Source of the DNA: an uncultured Cellvibrionales bacterium
GTDB lineage: Bacteria; Pseudomonadota; Gammaproteobacteria; Pseudomonadales; Cellvibrionaceae
DNA: 37,337 nucleotides
Assembly: GCA_913020395.1 (NCBI GenBank)
Contig: CAJWCA010000005.1
Location: 1-37,337 of the forward strand
Direction: 5' to 3'
Shown here piece after piece: positions 1 to 7,818 of the stretch. Made by a program: the position numbers and the translations under genes. Within the stretch, counting starts at the first letter, position 1; every line of letters begins with the position of its first letter. The notes beneath the pieces were generated by a model that saw only the letters and a list, made by a program, of their open reading frames with translations, ran no database searches and was not told the origin of the DNA.

Positions 1-183
1 TGGGGTTCGGCGGGTATTGAACCCGATAACTTTACAGATTCGGCGGTGTCACCTACAGGGCAAGACTATGCCGCCATGGCATTATCAAGCTGGCCCTATG
101 GTTCAGCAGGTGAATGGAACGACATTTCAGGTCAGAATGAACTGGCCTATGTGATTGAATTTAGTAGCGCCGAAATATTCTAA
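1..183 (+). CDS. C-terminal part of a C-type-lectin-like domain protein (5' end outside window)
   Basis: Frame 1 is open from the first base to TAA at 181-183, giving about 60 residues with no start, so the gene begins upstream of the window. The visible part has the hallmarks of the end of a C-type lectin-like fold: a [10 protein letters not shown] segment (compare the usual W-x-x-GEPNN), then GQDYAAMAL, then [18 protein letters not shown], matching the family's WND and final YVIEF strands. Such domains in marine bacteria often sit at the end of secreted or PEP-CTERM-type proteins and bind sugars or other proteins. The canonical cysteines are absent from the visible part, which is common in bacterial members. 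The upstream domains and export signal cannot be seen. Confidence 0.6.
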   Translation, partial: WGSAGIEPDNFTDSAVSPTGQDYAAMALSSWPYGSAGEWNDISGQNELAYVIEFSSAEIF

Positions 184-199
184 AAAATGTGGAGTCTTT

Positions 200-535
200 A
201 TGTCTGACAAGTTTTTCTTCAAAGGCCGCCCGATGAACAAACCAAAACATGTAAATCTGGCGTATAGTACAAACCGTGAAATTAAACGGGGGACAGAGGA
301 ACACCCTCTTTCCCTGACCGTAACAACGGAAGAGCGCAAGGCGGAGCTTGAAGCAATTGCGGCTGAAAATGGACTGTACACAGATGTGACGGTGGATTCC
401 GAAGCAACTGAGAACACCGCAGAACTAGACTGCATCTTAAACAAGCCGGAAACGGTCAGTGTTGAGAAAACACCCAAACGAAATGATCCTTGCTCTTGCG
501 GGAGCGGGAAGAAATTCAAGAAGTGTTGCGGATAG
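200..535 (+). CDS. SEC-C (SWIM-like) zinc-motif protein, PBPRA1643-like
   Basis: A 111-residue protein ending in [19 protein letters not shown], a textbook SEC-C motif (CxC...CC) that binds one zinc ion. It opens with [19 protein letters not shown], typical of the small family described as PBPRA1643-type SWIM/SEC-C proteins in marine gammaproteobacteria. The ORF track starts at 155, inside the lectin-like gene. I prefer ATG at 200 because a GGAG ribosome site lies at 191-194 and because family members begin at this MS-K-FFFKGR segment. It lies 16 bases after the preceding stop. A terminator hairpin follows at 567-610. In SecA the motif binds SecB and zinc; in these small proteins the role is unknown. 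Confidence 0.85.
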   Translation: MSDKFFFKGRPMNKPKHVNLAYSTNREIKRGTEEHPLSLTVTTEERKAELEAIAAENGLYTDVTVDSEATENTAELDCILNKPETVSVEKTPKRNDPCSCGSGKKFKKCCG

Positions 536-566
536 TTGGCTTCATGCTGCAGTGTTACACTGCTAA

Positions 567-610
567 AATTCAGGCTATTTATTGCCAATAGCCTGAGTTC
601 TTTCTTCTTT
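567..610 (+). terminator. Rho-independent terminator after the SEC-C gene
   Basis: Arms AATTCAGGCTATT and AATAGCCTGAGTT form a 13-bp stem (one G-T pair) around a 7-base loop, followed by the T-rich CTTTCTTCTTT. It begins about 30 bases after the stop at 535 and also separates this gene from the convergent small membrane gene ending at 640. Confidence 0.75.
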
Positions 611-639
611 ATAAGATCTATTTAATACGCCATTTCCAC

Positions 640-873
640 CTAGCGGCTAAGAGCAAAACGCACAATAGGCATAATGCCGTAAGAAATAATAGGCACAATA
701 ATTCCAACGACAACCACCACGTTCAACCACTTAATAGCGGGCAGAAAAGGCTCGACAAAGTCCGGAATGAAATAGACCAGGGGCACCAATGCCAAGAACG
801 TGACCAAAGTATAAATGTGCTCACTGACTGCTTTATCCTGCCTGCTATTATCTTGTTTTATCTGACTATTCAT
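640..873 (-). CDS. Small two-helix membrane protein, unknown function
   Basis: A 77-residue protein. A charged N-terminus (MNSQIKQDNSRQDKAVSEH) is followed by two hydrophobic segments, about residues 21-38 and 48-72, separated by FVEPFLPAIKW. AGGAG lies about seven bases before the ATG, so translation is well supported. The gene is 46 bases downstream of the pirin gene on the same strand and could be co-transcribed. The pattern TxLALxPLVY ... VPIISYGIMPIVR resembles the two-helix C-terminal tail of transmembrane proteins annotated as antibiotic biosynthesis monooxygenases (COG3224 type), here without the soluble monooxygenase domain. That likeness is from memory and unverified. No function is assigned. 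Confidence 0.7.
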   Translation of the reverse strand: MNSQIKQDNSRQDKAVSEHIYTLVTFLALVPLVYFIPDFVEPFLPAIKWLNVVVVVGIIVPIISYGIMPIVRFALSR

Positions 874-919
874 ACTTCACTCCTGATATTTTGCATCCGT
901 AACTTTGGGCATTGACGAA

Positions 920-1624
920 TCAGGCTGATTGACTCACCACTAGCAAATGTAAATCTTTATCAGCGTTAATTTCCATATTCATACCCTGTATCAGATCACC
1001 TTCCAGGGCATCGTGGGAGAAAGTCTCTTTATTTTCGATCAACTGACTAATCTTCCCCTCGCCAGTAATGACATACACTAATTGTTCGCCCGAAAGCGCC
1101 AGTTGTTTGCCCGCTTTTAAGTGCACAATATCGATCAGCGTACGGCTATCAAAAGTGTCTGCCTGTGAAGCGCTCCCACCATAGATTCGTGTAACGCCCT
1201 CCAACTCGGGTCTATAAAATTTATACGACGCACGTTGACCTTTGACTTCCGGCAAGGCCCACACTTGCAACATTCTGTTTCCACTCGCATCAGGGTTGAT
1301 TTCATTGTGATCAAAACCTTCACCACCGGCCCGCTGCACCTGAACATCCCCCGCAACCAGGTCTTTACCATGCTCCATTGAACCTTCATGACTGACACGG
1401 CCCTCTACAATCACGGAAATCACATCTATCTCGCTATGGGGATGCATGCCAGACTCCCCTTTAGGTTTATATGTAGCGTCGGCAAGATAAACCATGTTGC
1501 CCAAACCCTCGAAGGTTTCGGGACGTTTGCGGGCGCCAAAGACACGGCTGGACGTTACTAAGCGATGCTCTTGAATCCCTGCAAATCCGCCTAAGGGCAG
1601 TGAATCTCTAGATAATACTTTCAT
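920..1624 (-). CDS. Pirin family protein (YhhW-like bicupin)
   Basis: A 234-residue cytoplasmic bicupin. The N-terminal cupin carries the pirin metal site: HPH (H61, H63), then the glycine-rich DLVAGDVQVQRAGGEG and HNE (H106, E108). These match the two His, one His and one Glu that hold Fe in pirin and E. coli YhhW. The second cupin (about residues 130-232) is less conserved, as usual. Some pirins show quercetin 2,3-dioxygenase activity and others act as redox-sensing regulators; which applies here cannot be read from sequence. GGAG sits eight bases before the ATG. The gene is divergent from a LysR regulator 123 bases away, a common arrangement for regulator and target. The small membrane gene follows downstream. 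Confidence 0.92.
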   Translation of the reverse strand: MKVLSRDSLPLGGFAGIQEHRLVTSSRVFGARKRPETFEGLGNMVYLADATYKPKGESGMHPHSEIDVISVIVEGRVSHEGSMEHGKDLVAGDVQVQRAGGEGFDHNEINPDASGNRMLQVWALPEVKGQRASYKFYRPELEGVTRIYGGSASQADTFDSRTLIDIVHLKAGKQLALSGEQLVYVITGEGKISQLIENKETFSHDALEGDLIQGMNMEINADKDLHLLVVSQSA

Positions 1625-1747
1625 GGCAAGCTCCGTTTGTTTGACTCTTTATGTTGTTGATGGGGCTATCTTAGAGCAAGCTAATTGTTTGAAAAATACC
1701 CATATGCTATATTCATTTTTTCATTTTCAACAACAATGACTCTCGCT

Positions 1748-2656
1748 ATGCCTAAGACTCAAGACCTTAACGATATGATGTTGTTTATGGCGGTTATCGA
1801 CGCCGGAAGCTTCACCCTGGCGGCAGACCGTTTGAACATCCCCAAAGCCAACCTGAGTCGAAAGGTCTCCCGTCTAGAGCAACAACTGGGGGTTACGTTA
1901 TTAGAGCGCACAACACGATCACAACATATTACCGAAGCCGGCAGTCGTTACCTGGCTCACTGTCGCCGTATACATCAAGAAATTGATCTCGCAGAGGCCT
2001 CTATTGGCCAGATTCTCAATGAGCTTGAGGGCCAGCTTCGTGTTGGCGCATCGGTGGGTATGGGGCATGAAATTATCAAACCGGTGCTGGGTCAGTTTAT
2101 GCATCAACACCCGGCGATTAACTTGCAAATGAACCTCGTCAATCGACGGGTTGACCTCATAGAGGAAGGATTTGATTTAGTCATCCGCATCGGCAAGCTA
2201 GAAGATTCCCGGCTGATAGCCAGGCATTTAGGCAAAGTGAGCAGAAAACTATACGCAAGTCCGCAGTATGTAAAACAGCAAGGTGAAATAAAAACACTTA
2301 AACATCTTGAACAAGCGGACCACCTTTTGATGAGCACGATTCAGGGTAGTGGCCGAGTGTTAGTTGGATCTGGCACAAAACGCCACGAGTTCAAGGTAGA
2401 ACCAAGACTGTTAGTCGATGACTATCTAATCCTGAAACAAATGGCGATAGAAGGTTTAGGGGTGGCAACCATTCCTGACTATATGTGCCAGCGGGCGCTC
2501 GAGAGCGGTCAGTTGATACAGATATTACCCAAGTGGGGAATGCCCGACGTGGATGTTTACGCACTCTACCCCAGACACAGACTTAACATTCCTAAAGTAA
2601 ACGCCTTTTTACTTTTCATACAAGAGATCTTTCAACAACGTTTAAGCACTGGGTAA
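1748..2656 (+). CDS. LysR family transcriptional regulator
   Basis: From ATG at 1748 the protein has 302 residues, the usual LysR length. The N-terminal winged helix-turn-helix is clear: FMAVIDAGSFTLAADRL, then IPKANLSRKVSRLEQQLG and LLERTTRSQHITEAG. The rest is a LysR substrate-binding domain of the CrgA-like subgroup (VGASVGMGHEIIKPVLGQF ... DLVIRIG). The ORF track starts at a TTG at 1685, adding about 21 residues not typical of the family; ATG 1736 (MTLAMPK) is another option, and neither has a clear ribosome site. It is divergent from the pirin gene and probably controls it and itself. An inverted repeat (GTTGTTGA at 1653, TCAACAAC at 1727) spans the shared promoter region. Confidence 0.9.
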   Translation: MPKTQDLNDMMLFMAVIDAGSFTLAADRLNIPKANLSRKVSRLEQQLGVTLLERTTRSQHITEAGSRYLAHCRRIHQEIDLAEASIGQILNELEGQLRVGASVGMGHEIIKPVLGQFMHQHPAINLQMNLVNRRVDLIEEGFDLVIRIGKLEDSRLIARHLGKVSRKLYASPQYVKQQGEIKTLKHLEQADHLLMSTIQGSGRVLVGSGTKRHEFKVEPRLLVDDYLILKQMAIEGLGVATIPDYMCQRALESGQLIQILPKWGMPDVDVYALYPRHRLNIPKVNAFLLFIQEIFQQRLSTG

Positions 2657-2791
2657 AAAAGCGCTAGTAAATAAAAAACCACCTCTGACATATTTCTTTA
2701 ATATAAATCCGTTTAAATCACACTTCTCAATTTTTCGAATACCAGCTAATTTAAAAGCTGGCTGACTTATTATCAATGAGGAGAATCAGCC

Positions 2792-5131
2792 GTGAGCAAT
2801 AATCACAGCCCAATAAACTTTGAAATGAATTCCATCGCCAAGGCCTGCGCCATGGCTATCGCATTGCTTTCCACACCGGGCACATTCGCCCAGGAGAGCA
2901 CACAAATTGAAGAAATTATCGTTCAGGCAAAAGGGGCGACCTACGGCAATAGCCTGGTAAGCGATGCCATGCGCAAGCAACAATCGAGCATCACCAGCAT
3001 TAACTCCCTGATTGATAATCTTCCGGGCGTTACAGTCAATGAAGGCGACACCTACGGCTTTGACGATTGGTCAACCGCTATCACCATTCGTGGTTTCTCA
3101 ACAAATTTGCAGGAACAACAGATTGGCACCACGATTGATGGCCTGCCAAATGGTGGTTCTAACTATGGCGGAGGTTCAAAAGCCAACCGCTTCATCGACC
3201 CGGCCAACATGGGTGGCATAGAGGTGACTCAAGGCACGTCTGACATTGCCTCTCGCTCACACGAGGCTTTGGGAGGCACAATCAACTACCTGACCGCTCA
3301 GCCTTCAGAGGCACAGGGTGTAGTAGCCGAGCTCTCCGTTGGTGAGTTTGACGCACACAGATATTCTGTGCGTTATGACACGGGTACATTTGCTAACAAT
3401 ACCCAGGCCTGGCTGTCTTACTCCCGTCAGGAGGCCAGCGACTGGGTAACAGAAACCGCTGAAAATGAACGAGACCACTTTGCTGCAAAAATTGTCACCG
3501 GGTTGGAGAAGGCAAAATTCACCGCATATCTCTCTTACGATGATACCCATGAAGACAACTATCAACGTGTGTATAGTGCGGCTCAATTCAATGCAAACTC
3601 AGAATCAGACGGTCTGAATGCCACCTGGTCAGGTGTGCCAAATGATGATCAGAATTTTCGTCAAGCCTGGTCAACACTCCGGGAAAACTTATTTAGTTAT
3701 GTGAAAGCAGACTTCAATTTCAGCGACGAACTATCACTGGAAAGCGCATTGTATTATCACAACAACCAAGGCCGGGGAGATTGGGCGCCCCCTTATTTGG
3801 TGGACGTATCTGCCGACAACTCTGAAGTCACTGGAGGGGCCACAGTCAACGGCAACAGCCAGTTCACCGGTACCGGCGCTACGTTTACCTATGTTGATTC
3901 TGCAGGCAACCCACTAAGCTCCTCCGTTGCAGGTTGTGATGTTTTTGATCGTAACCCCTCGTGCTTTTCCAGCGACGCCATTGCAGTACAATCCTACCGC
4001 CACACACATTACGAAAAAGATCGCACAGGTGTCACACTCGACTTCACCCTGCGAACAGATCTGTTTACTTATGAAAACGAGTTGCGCGGTGGCTTGTGGT
4101 ACGAAGATTCAACCCGGGATGAATCCCGTGACTGGCACAAAATTTCAGACGCCAGTGTTGGTCCGGCATTTGATGCCTCCCCTTATTATGTTCAATACAG
4201 CTATAGCTTCCCCCAGGAAACCAGCAAATGGTATCTGCAAAATAGCCTGACACTGGAGGCACTGACATTGAGCTTTGGGGTAAAACAGTTCTTTGTAGAT
4301 GTTCAACGTGATGACGTGTTTGGTGACTCCTCGTCCATTCAGGCGAATTCAGATTCTGACGTATTGTTTTCTGGAGGATTGGTATGGGAGACAAACATTG
4401 AGGGCCTGGAAGCCTTTTTCGGTTATGCAGAAAACTTTAAAGCGATTGGCGACGTTTTATTGGAAGACACCGAAATAGATTTGAGCACCATTGAGCCTGA
4501 AACCTCAACCAATATGGACATCGGCCTGCGGTATATCAACGACAGGTTTCAGGCCTCTGCCACCTATTACCAGAGTGACTTCGACAATCGATTGATCTTT
4601 GTGAGTGTCGCTTCACCTGCGGGGATTGACTATCTGGGCAGCGGTACAGGTTTCTATGAAAACAGCGGCGGCATCGAATCCAGCGGACTGGAGCTTTCTT
4701 TGGACTATAACTTAAACGAGCAGCTGAGCTTCTACAGCGCACTCACCGTCAATGAAGCAAGCTATTTGGGCACAGGCAATGCCGCCCTGGACAATCAGGC
4801 TGGAATCACACCCGGCTTGGACGTATTGGGCATCCCCGATAAGCAGTTGGTGCTCGGTCTGGAGTGGGAAAGTGAAAGAATATCTACCGGAATCTCAGCC
4901 AAGTACACAGGTGATCGTTATGCCAACGCCACAAACACCTGGAAAGTGGATGCCTACACGGTTGTTGATGCCTACGTCGGCACGACTATTGATGGCATAG
5001 GCAACGGCGTTACTCTAAACTTAGTGGCCAACAACCTGTTTGACGAAGACTACCTCGGCACAATTGTTAACAATGGCGCCTGGATTGGCGCGCCACGCAC
5101 TGTCTCAATGTCTGCAACAATAGATTTCTGA
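2792..5131 (+). CDS. TonB-dependent outer-membrane receptor
   Basis: A 779-residue receptor starting at GTG 2792 with GAGGAG at 2778-2783. A signal peptide (hydrophobic core MAIALLSTPG, likely cut after TFA, residue 33) precedes a TonB-box-like segment IEEIIVQAKG. The plug domain (about 50-170) has LPGVTVNEGD and ITIRGFS, with DPANMGGIEVTQGTSD near its end. The remainder is a 22-strand barrel ending in the terminal aromatic signature SATIDF. A CDVFDRNPSC pair in an extracellular-loop region could form a disulphide. The substrate is not evident; the plug is of the ferric-siderophore type but that alone does not prove iron. It stands alone, with no ABC transporter or FecR/sigma pair nearby. The nearest regulator is the LysR gene upstream on the same strand. 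Confidence 0.92.
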   Translation: MSNNHSPINFEMNSIAKACAMAIALLSTPGTFAQESTQIEEIIVQAKGATYGNSLVSDAMRKQQSSITSINSLIDNLPGVTVNEGDTYGFDDWSTAITIRGFSTNLQEQQIGTTIDGLPNGGSNYGGGSKANRFIDPANMGGIEVTQGTSDIASRSHEALGGTINYLTAQPSEAQGVVAELSVGEFDAHRYSVRYDTGTFANNTQAWLSYSRQEASDWVTETAENERDHFAAKIVTGLEKAKFTAYLSYDDTHEDNYQRVYSAAQFNANSESDGLNATWSGVPNDDQNFRQAWSTLRENLFSYVKADFNFSDELSLESALYYHNNQGRGDWAPPYLVDVSADNSEVTGGATVNGNSQFTGTGATFTYVDSAGNPLSSSVAGCDVFDRNPSCFSSDAIAVQSYRHTHYEKDRTGVTLDFTLRTDLFTYENELRGGLWYEDSTRDESRDWHKISDASVGPAFDASPYYVQYSYSFPQETSKWYLQNSLTLEALTLSFGVKQFFVDVQRDDVFGDSSSIQANSDSDVLFSGGLVWETNIEGLEAFFGYAENFKAIGDVLLEDTEIDLSTIEPETSTNMDIGLRYINDRFQASATYYQSDFDNRLIFVSVASPAGIDYLGSGTGFYENSGGIESSGLELSLDYNLNEQLSFYSALTVNEASYLGTGNAALDNQAGITPGLDVLGIPDKQLVLGLEWESERISTGISAKYTGDRYANATNTWKVDAYTVVDAYVGTTIDGIGNGVTLNLVANNLFDEDYLGTIVNNGAWIGAPRTVSMSATIDF

Positions 5132-5159
5132 GGCGATAAGGGAAGCCCTTAGCAGATGC

Positions 5160-5195
5160 GGGCGAGCACGACGGGATAACCTGTCTTGCTCGTCC
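5160..5195 (+). terminator. Hairpin after the TonB receptor gene, possible terminator
   Basis: CGAGCACGAC (5163-5172) and GTCTTGCTCG (5183-5192) pair with one mismatch around a 10-base loop, and the stem can extend by G-C and G-T pairs. It lies about 30 bases after the receptor stop. There is no proper T run behind it, so termination is uncertain. Confidence 0.35.
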
Positions 5196-5289
5196 TCAAA
5201 ACCCCTTTTACTCAGGTGTGGCCGCGACCTCTAACAATGCCCTTTTGGGGCCGAACAGGCTGAATAAGACGTTTAGGTACACCACAGTA

Positions 5290-5670
5290 ATGAGCAAGCC
5301 TCAAAGTAAAACCCAAAAGAAAATAGACAACCATGTCCGCCAGGCTCTGACTTCGGCCTGTGAGCAGTTTCTGGAAGACATACCCGGCTTTCAGTGGCTC
5401 ACCCATCAAGCCAACTACACCAATTTTCCAGCCAGTCTACTGGTGACCTGTGTCTTCGATTCAAGGGATAACCAACAATCTGCCGATATCGATGTGATTG
5501 TCAGGCTCATTCAATCCAAGCTGTTAAAAATTGGCGTGAAGTTCAAATCACCCAGGCAACAAATCATCTTTGATTGCGAAGAATCCTGCTCAACAGAAGA
5601 CGATGGCGACTGGAATCGCCGACTAGGCCGTCGCGACAAACGCAGTGTCGCCAGCAACAGACCCCTCTAA
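5290..5670 (+). CDS. Small conserved protein of unknown function
   Basis: From ATG 5290 the product has 126 residues: a basic start (MSKPQSKTQKKIDNHVRQAL), a central GFQWLTHQANYTNFPASL segment, an LVTCVFDS strand, and an acidic FDCEESC segment followed by a basic tail. I recognise a family of short gammaproteobacterial proteins with the GFQWLTH-x-x-NYxNFP signature. Such proteins are sometimes labelled Fis-family regulators, but I see no Fis helix-turn-helix here and do not endorse that name. The ORF track uses GTG 5218; the extra 24 residues look unlike the family and the upstream Shine-Dalgarno is weak for both. It precedes the HTH gene at 5765 by 94 bases on the same strand and may share its transcript. 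Confidence 0.65.
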   Translation: MSKPQSKTQKKIDNHVRQALTSACEQFLEDIPGFQWLTHQANYTNFPASLLVTCVFDSRDNQQSADIDVIVRLIQSKLLKIGVKFKSPRQQIIFDCEESCSTEDDGDWNRRLGRRDKRSVASNRPL

Positions 5671-5764
5671 AACAGGGGCTGTCGGGCTATTGTCGGGGTG
5701 AAGTCGTGGCCGACAACGGTGAATCACCGGCAATATCCGCTCCACAAAGCACCGAGGAATAAAC

Positions 5765-6178
5765 ATGATCGTAAGAAAGTTAAGAACCAAACGCAGCTGG
5801 TCCCAGGAGCAACTGGCCGACTTTAGTGGCTTGAATGTGAGAACCATTCAACGGGTCGAAAAGGGCCAAAAGGCCAGTTTGGAAACTCTTAAATGCCTTG
5901 CCTCGGTCTTTGAAGTTGATATAGATACTTTAACGGAGGAAATTACGGTGATTAATAAAGAAGCAGATGCATGGAAGGACCTACCCTGGTTATTCAGGGC
6001 TAATATGCTGGGCGTGAATTCAAGAAAAACGCTTATCAGGATTGAGGTGGTTTTGTTTGTCTTTGCAATTGTGATGTGGTTTGTCAGGCCCGATACAATC
6101 GGCACGCCCGTGATGTTTTTGTCGGCCTATGCCACCAGCTTGCTGACCCGCTATGGGGATAACAAGCAGGTCTGGTGA
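5765..6178 (+). CDS. XRE-type HTH protein with two C-terminal membrane segments
   Basis: A 137-residue protein. Residues 1-60 form a Cro/C1-type helix-turn-helix (LRTKRSWSQEQLADFSGL, then VRTIQRVEKGQKASLETL, then CLASVFEV). Residues about 90-130 hold two hydrophobic segments (IEVVLFVFAIVMWFV and TPVMFLSAYATSLL) joined by a short loop, matching the 2TM-domain-plus-HTH layout seen in other bacteria. The protein is therefore probably a membrane-tethered DNA-binding regulator. GAGGA precedes the ATG by seven bases. A terminator with a strong T tract follows and lies over the 3' end of the convergent ureohydrolase gene. Its target is unknown; the neighbouring small gene at 5290 is a candidate. Confidence 0.8.
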   Translation: MIVRKLRTKRSWSQEQLADFSGLNVRTIQRVEKGQKASLETLKCLASVFEVDIDTLTEEITVINKEADAWKDLPWLFRANMLGVNSRKTLIRIEVVLFVFAIVMWFVRPDTIGTPVMFLSAYATSLLTRYGDNKQVW

Positions 6179-6207
6179 ATAGGTTTTATACCCAAAGGCA
6201 AGCAACT

Positions 6208-6258
6208 AAGGGCCCGGTAAAGTCATTATCTCTCGGAGCCCTTTTCCTCCTTTTTTGC
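6208..6258 (+). terminator. Terminator for the HTH-2TM gene, overlapping the convergent gene's 3' end
   Basis: AAGGGC-CCG (6208-6216) pairs with CGG-A-GCCCTT (6234-6243), a nine-pair stem with one bulged A. It is followed on the plus strand by TTCCTCCTTTTTT. The T tract lies inside the last codons of the minus-strand ureohydrolase gene. Confidence 0.55.
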
Positions 6259-7809
6259 ATTCTCCTCCGCGTCCTCTTCGGCTTTCGTTGCATCCAAATG
6301 GTGCTGCTGATCACCATAATAGTTGTCACCTGCGTGTTCCGAAGCCAAGGGGCTCAGGTAGTGTTCAGCCGTCTTGCCCTCTTTGTTCATTGCCAGCCCC
6401 GTAAGGCAGGCCTTCACGATAAAGGCACTGTTCAACACCGTTTTATAAGTGGGATCAAGGGCCGGATGAAGCTCCACAAGGTCGAAACTGACAACATTGG
6501 ACTCTGCACAGAGGCGCCTCACGATGGTAATGGCTTCCCGCATATTCAGCCCACCGGGAACCGGAGTGCCTGTGGCCGTTGCAAAGGCGGGATCAAGCAC
6601 ATCGATATCAAAGGAGATATGAATTTTCCGACCCTCTTCGCTAGCCTCCTCCACCACTCGATCAAGCACTGCATGCCACCCACGTTTTTCAACTTCCGCC
6701 ATGGTGTGATAACGCATGCCTTGCTCACGCATCCATTTAAACCCGGACTTGCCCGGCCCACTTGAGCGAAGGCCGACCTGAATATAATCAGCCGCTCGCA
6801 CATGCCCTTCATTAATTAAGCGGTAAACCGGTACACCATGACCAATAAGGTGCGCGCCACCCCACCAGGCGTCGTAATGGGAATCGAAATGAATAACCGA
6901 CACTTTCTCCTTGCCATAAACATCGGCCAGTGCTGCCACGTTGGGGTACTCCAGTGAATGATCCCCTCCGATTATGACCGGAACTGCCCCAGTTTGGGCA
7001 ATTTCACGCACCTTTTCACGAACATGACTCATGGAGCGTTCGGTGCTGTTGTTGTCGATTGCAACATCGCCGTAATCAACAATCGTTAATACTTTTGATG
7101 CTGCAATTTGAACATATTGATCATGACTTCCTATCGGCCACCCCTGCAGTCGCATGGCCGTTGTGGCTTCAGCACCGGAGTCTCGCCAACCCGACCCCAT
7201 GTTTAAAGGGGCACCGAGTATCGCCACGTCCACTTCCCCTGCAATAAGGTCTTCCTTACTCAATGCCAGAGGCAAACCTCCAAAAGTCGGAGGACCGCCT
7301 TCGCCATCGTAGCGGCCTAGCGCTATTGGCCCATTTTCTCGCTTGGGGTCCATCGACTTGGGGCGCTCTGCACGCCACGCATTAAACTCGGGTGAGCCCG
7401 TGTTAAACGGGATATTGGGTGCATCTCTACCTTCTTTATAACGAAAATGTGACACCGCGTGTTGTATCGCATTCACCCATACTTTTACATCCTCAATCGA
7501 ACGTTCTTCAAGCGCTTCAATAGTATCTTCAAGTGATCCGGCGAACCTCCTTGCATCACCACTTAAAAACTCTATTTCTTCAGGGCTCAGCAGCTCAAGC
7601 TTTGGCGCAATGCTTTCGGGCAACTCGATGGATTCGGCCTTTTTTTTCCGAGGATCTTCAACTTCGAATGGATAGGGCTGGTCTCCCACTACGTGCTCAG
7701 GCGTGGCAGGCAACTCGTCAGCAAGTAACTCGTCAGCAAGCAACAAAGGACTGCCCAGAGAAATGGCCAGCACCAAAACCAATTGCGCCTTATAATTCAG
7801 GTGAGTCAT
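6226..7809 (-). CDS. Exported arginase/agmatinase-family ureohydrolase, metal site intact
   Basis: A 527-residue protein with a signal peptide (hydrophobic QLVLVLAISLGSPLLL), so it should act in the periplasm, unusual for this family. After an N-terminal extension of about 160 residues comes a ureohydrolase domain (about 165-480) with every manganese ligand expected: GGDHS (H284), HFDSHYDAW (D309, H311, D313) and SFDIDVLDPA (D401, D403); E446 in VELHPALD is also kept. The family hydrolyses guanidino groups to urea; arginine, agmatine, guanidine, guanidinobutyrate or formiminoglutamate cannot be told apart by eye. The C-terminal tail is charged (ATKAEEDAEENAKKEEKGSER). It is second in a two-gene operon: its AGGAG overlaps the stop of the upstream paralogue, implying translational coupling. 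Confidence 0.9.
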   Translation of the reverse strand: MTHLNYKAQLVLVLAISLGSPLLLADELLADELPATPEHVVGDQPYPFEVEDPRKKKAESIELPESIAPKLELLSPEEIEFLSGDARRFAGSLEDTIEALEERSIEDVKVWVNAIQHAVSHFRYKEGRDAPNIPFNTGSPEFNAWRAERPKSMDPKRENGPIALGRYDGEGGPPTFGGLPLALSKEDLIAGEVDVAILGAPLNMGSGWRDSGAEATTAMRLQGWPIGSHDQYVQIAASKVLTIVDYGDVAIDNNSTERSMSHVREKVREIAQTGAVPVIIGGDHSLEYPNVAALADVYGKEKVSVIHFDSHYDAWWGGAHLIGHGVPVYRLINEGHVRAADYIQVGLRSSGPGKSGFKWMREQGMRYHTMAEVEKRGWHAVLDRVVEEASEEGRKIHISFDIDVLDPAFATATGTPVPGGLNMREAITIVRRLCAESNVVSFDLVELHPALDPTYKTVLNSAFIVKACLTGLAMNKEGKTAEHYLSPLASEHAGDNYYGDQQHHLDATKAEEDAEENAKKEEKGSER

Positions 7810-7818
7810 TCCGTGCTC

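Noticed and set aside
1653-1734. Inverted repeat GTTGTTGA...TCAACAAC in the pirin/LysR promoter region
   Set aside because: Arms are exact but 66 bases apart, too far for a simple operator; kept only as a note in the LysR entry.
6175-6765. 196-residue plus-strand ORF overlapping the ureohydrolase gene
   Set aside because: Antisense shadow; the minus frame has full catalytic motifs and a signal peptide.
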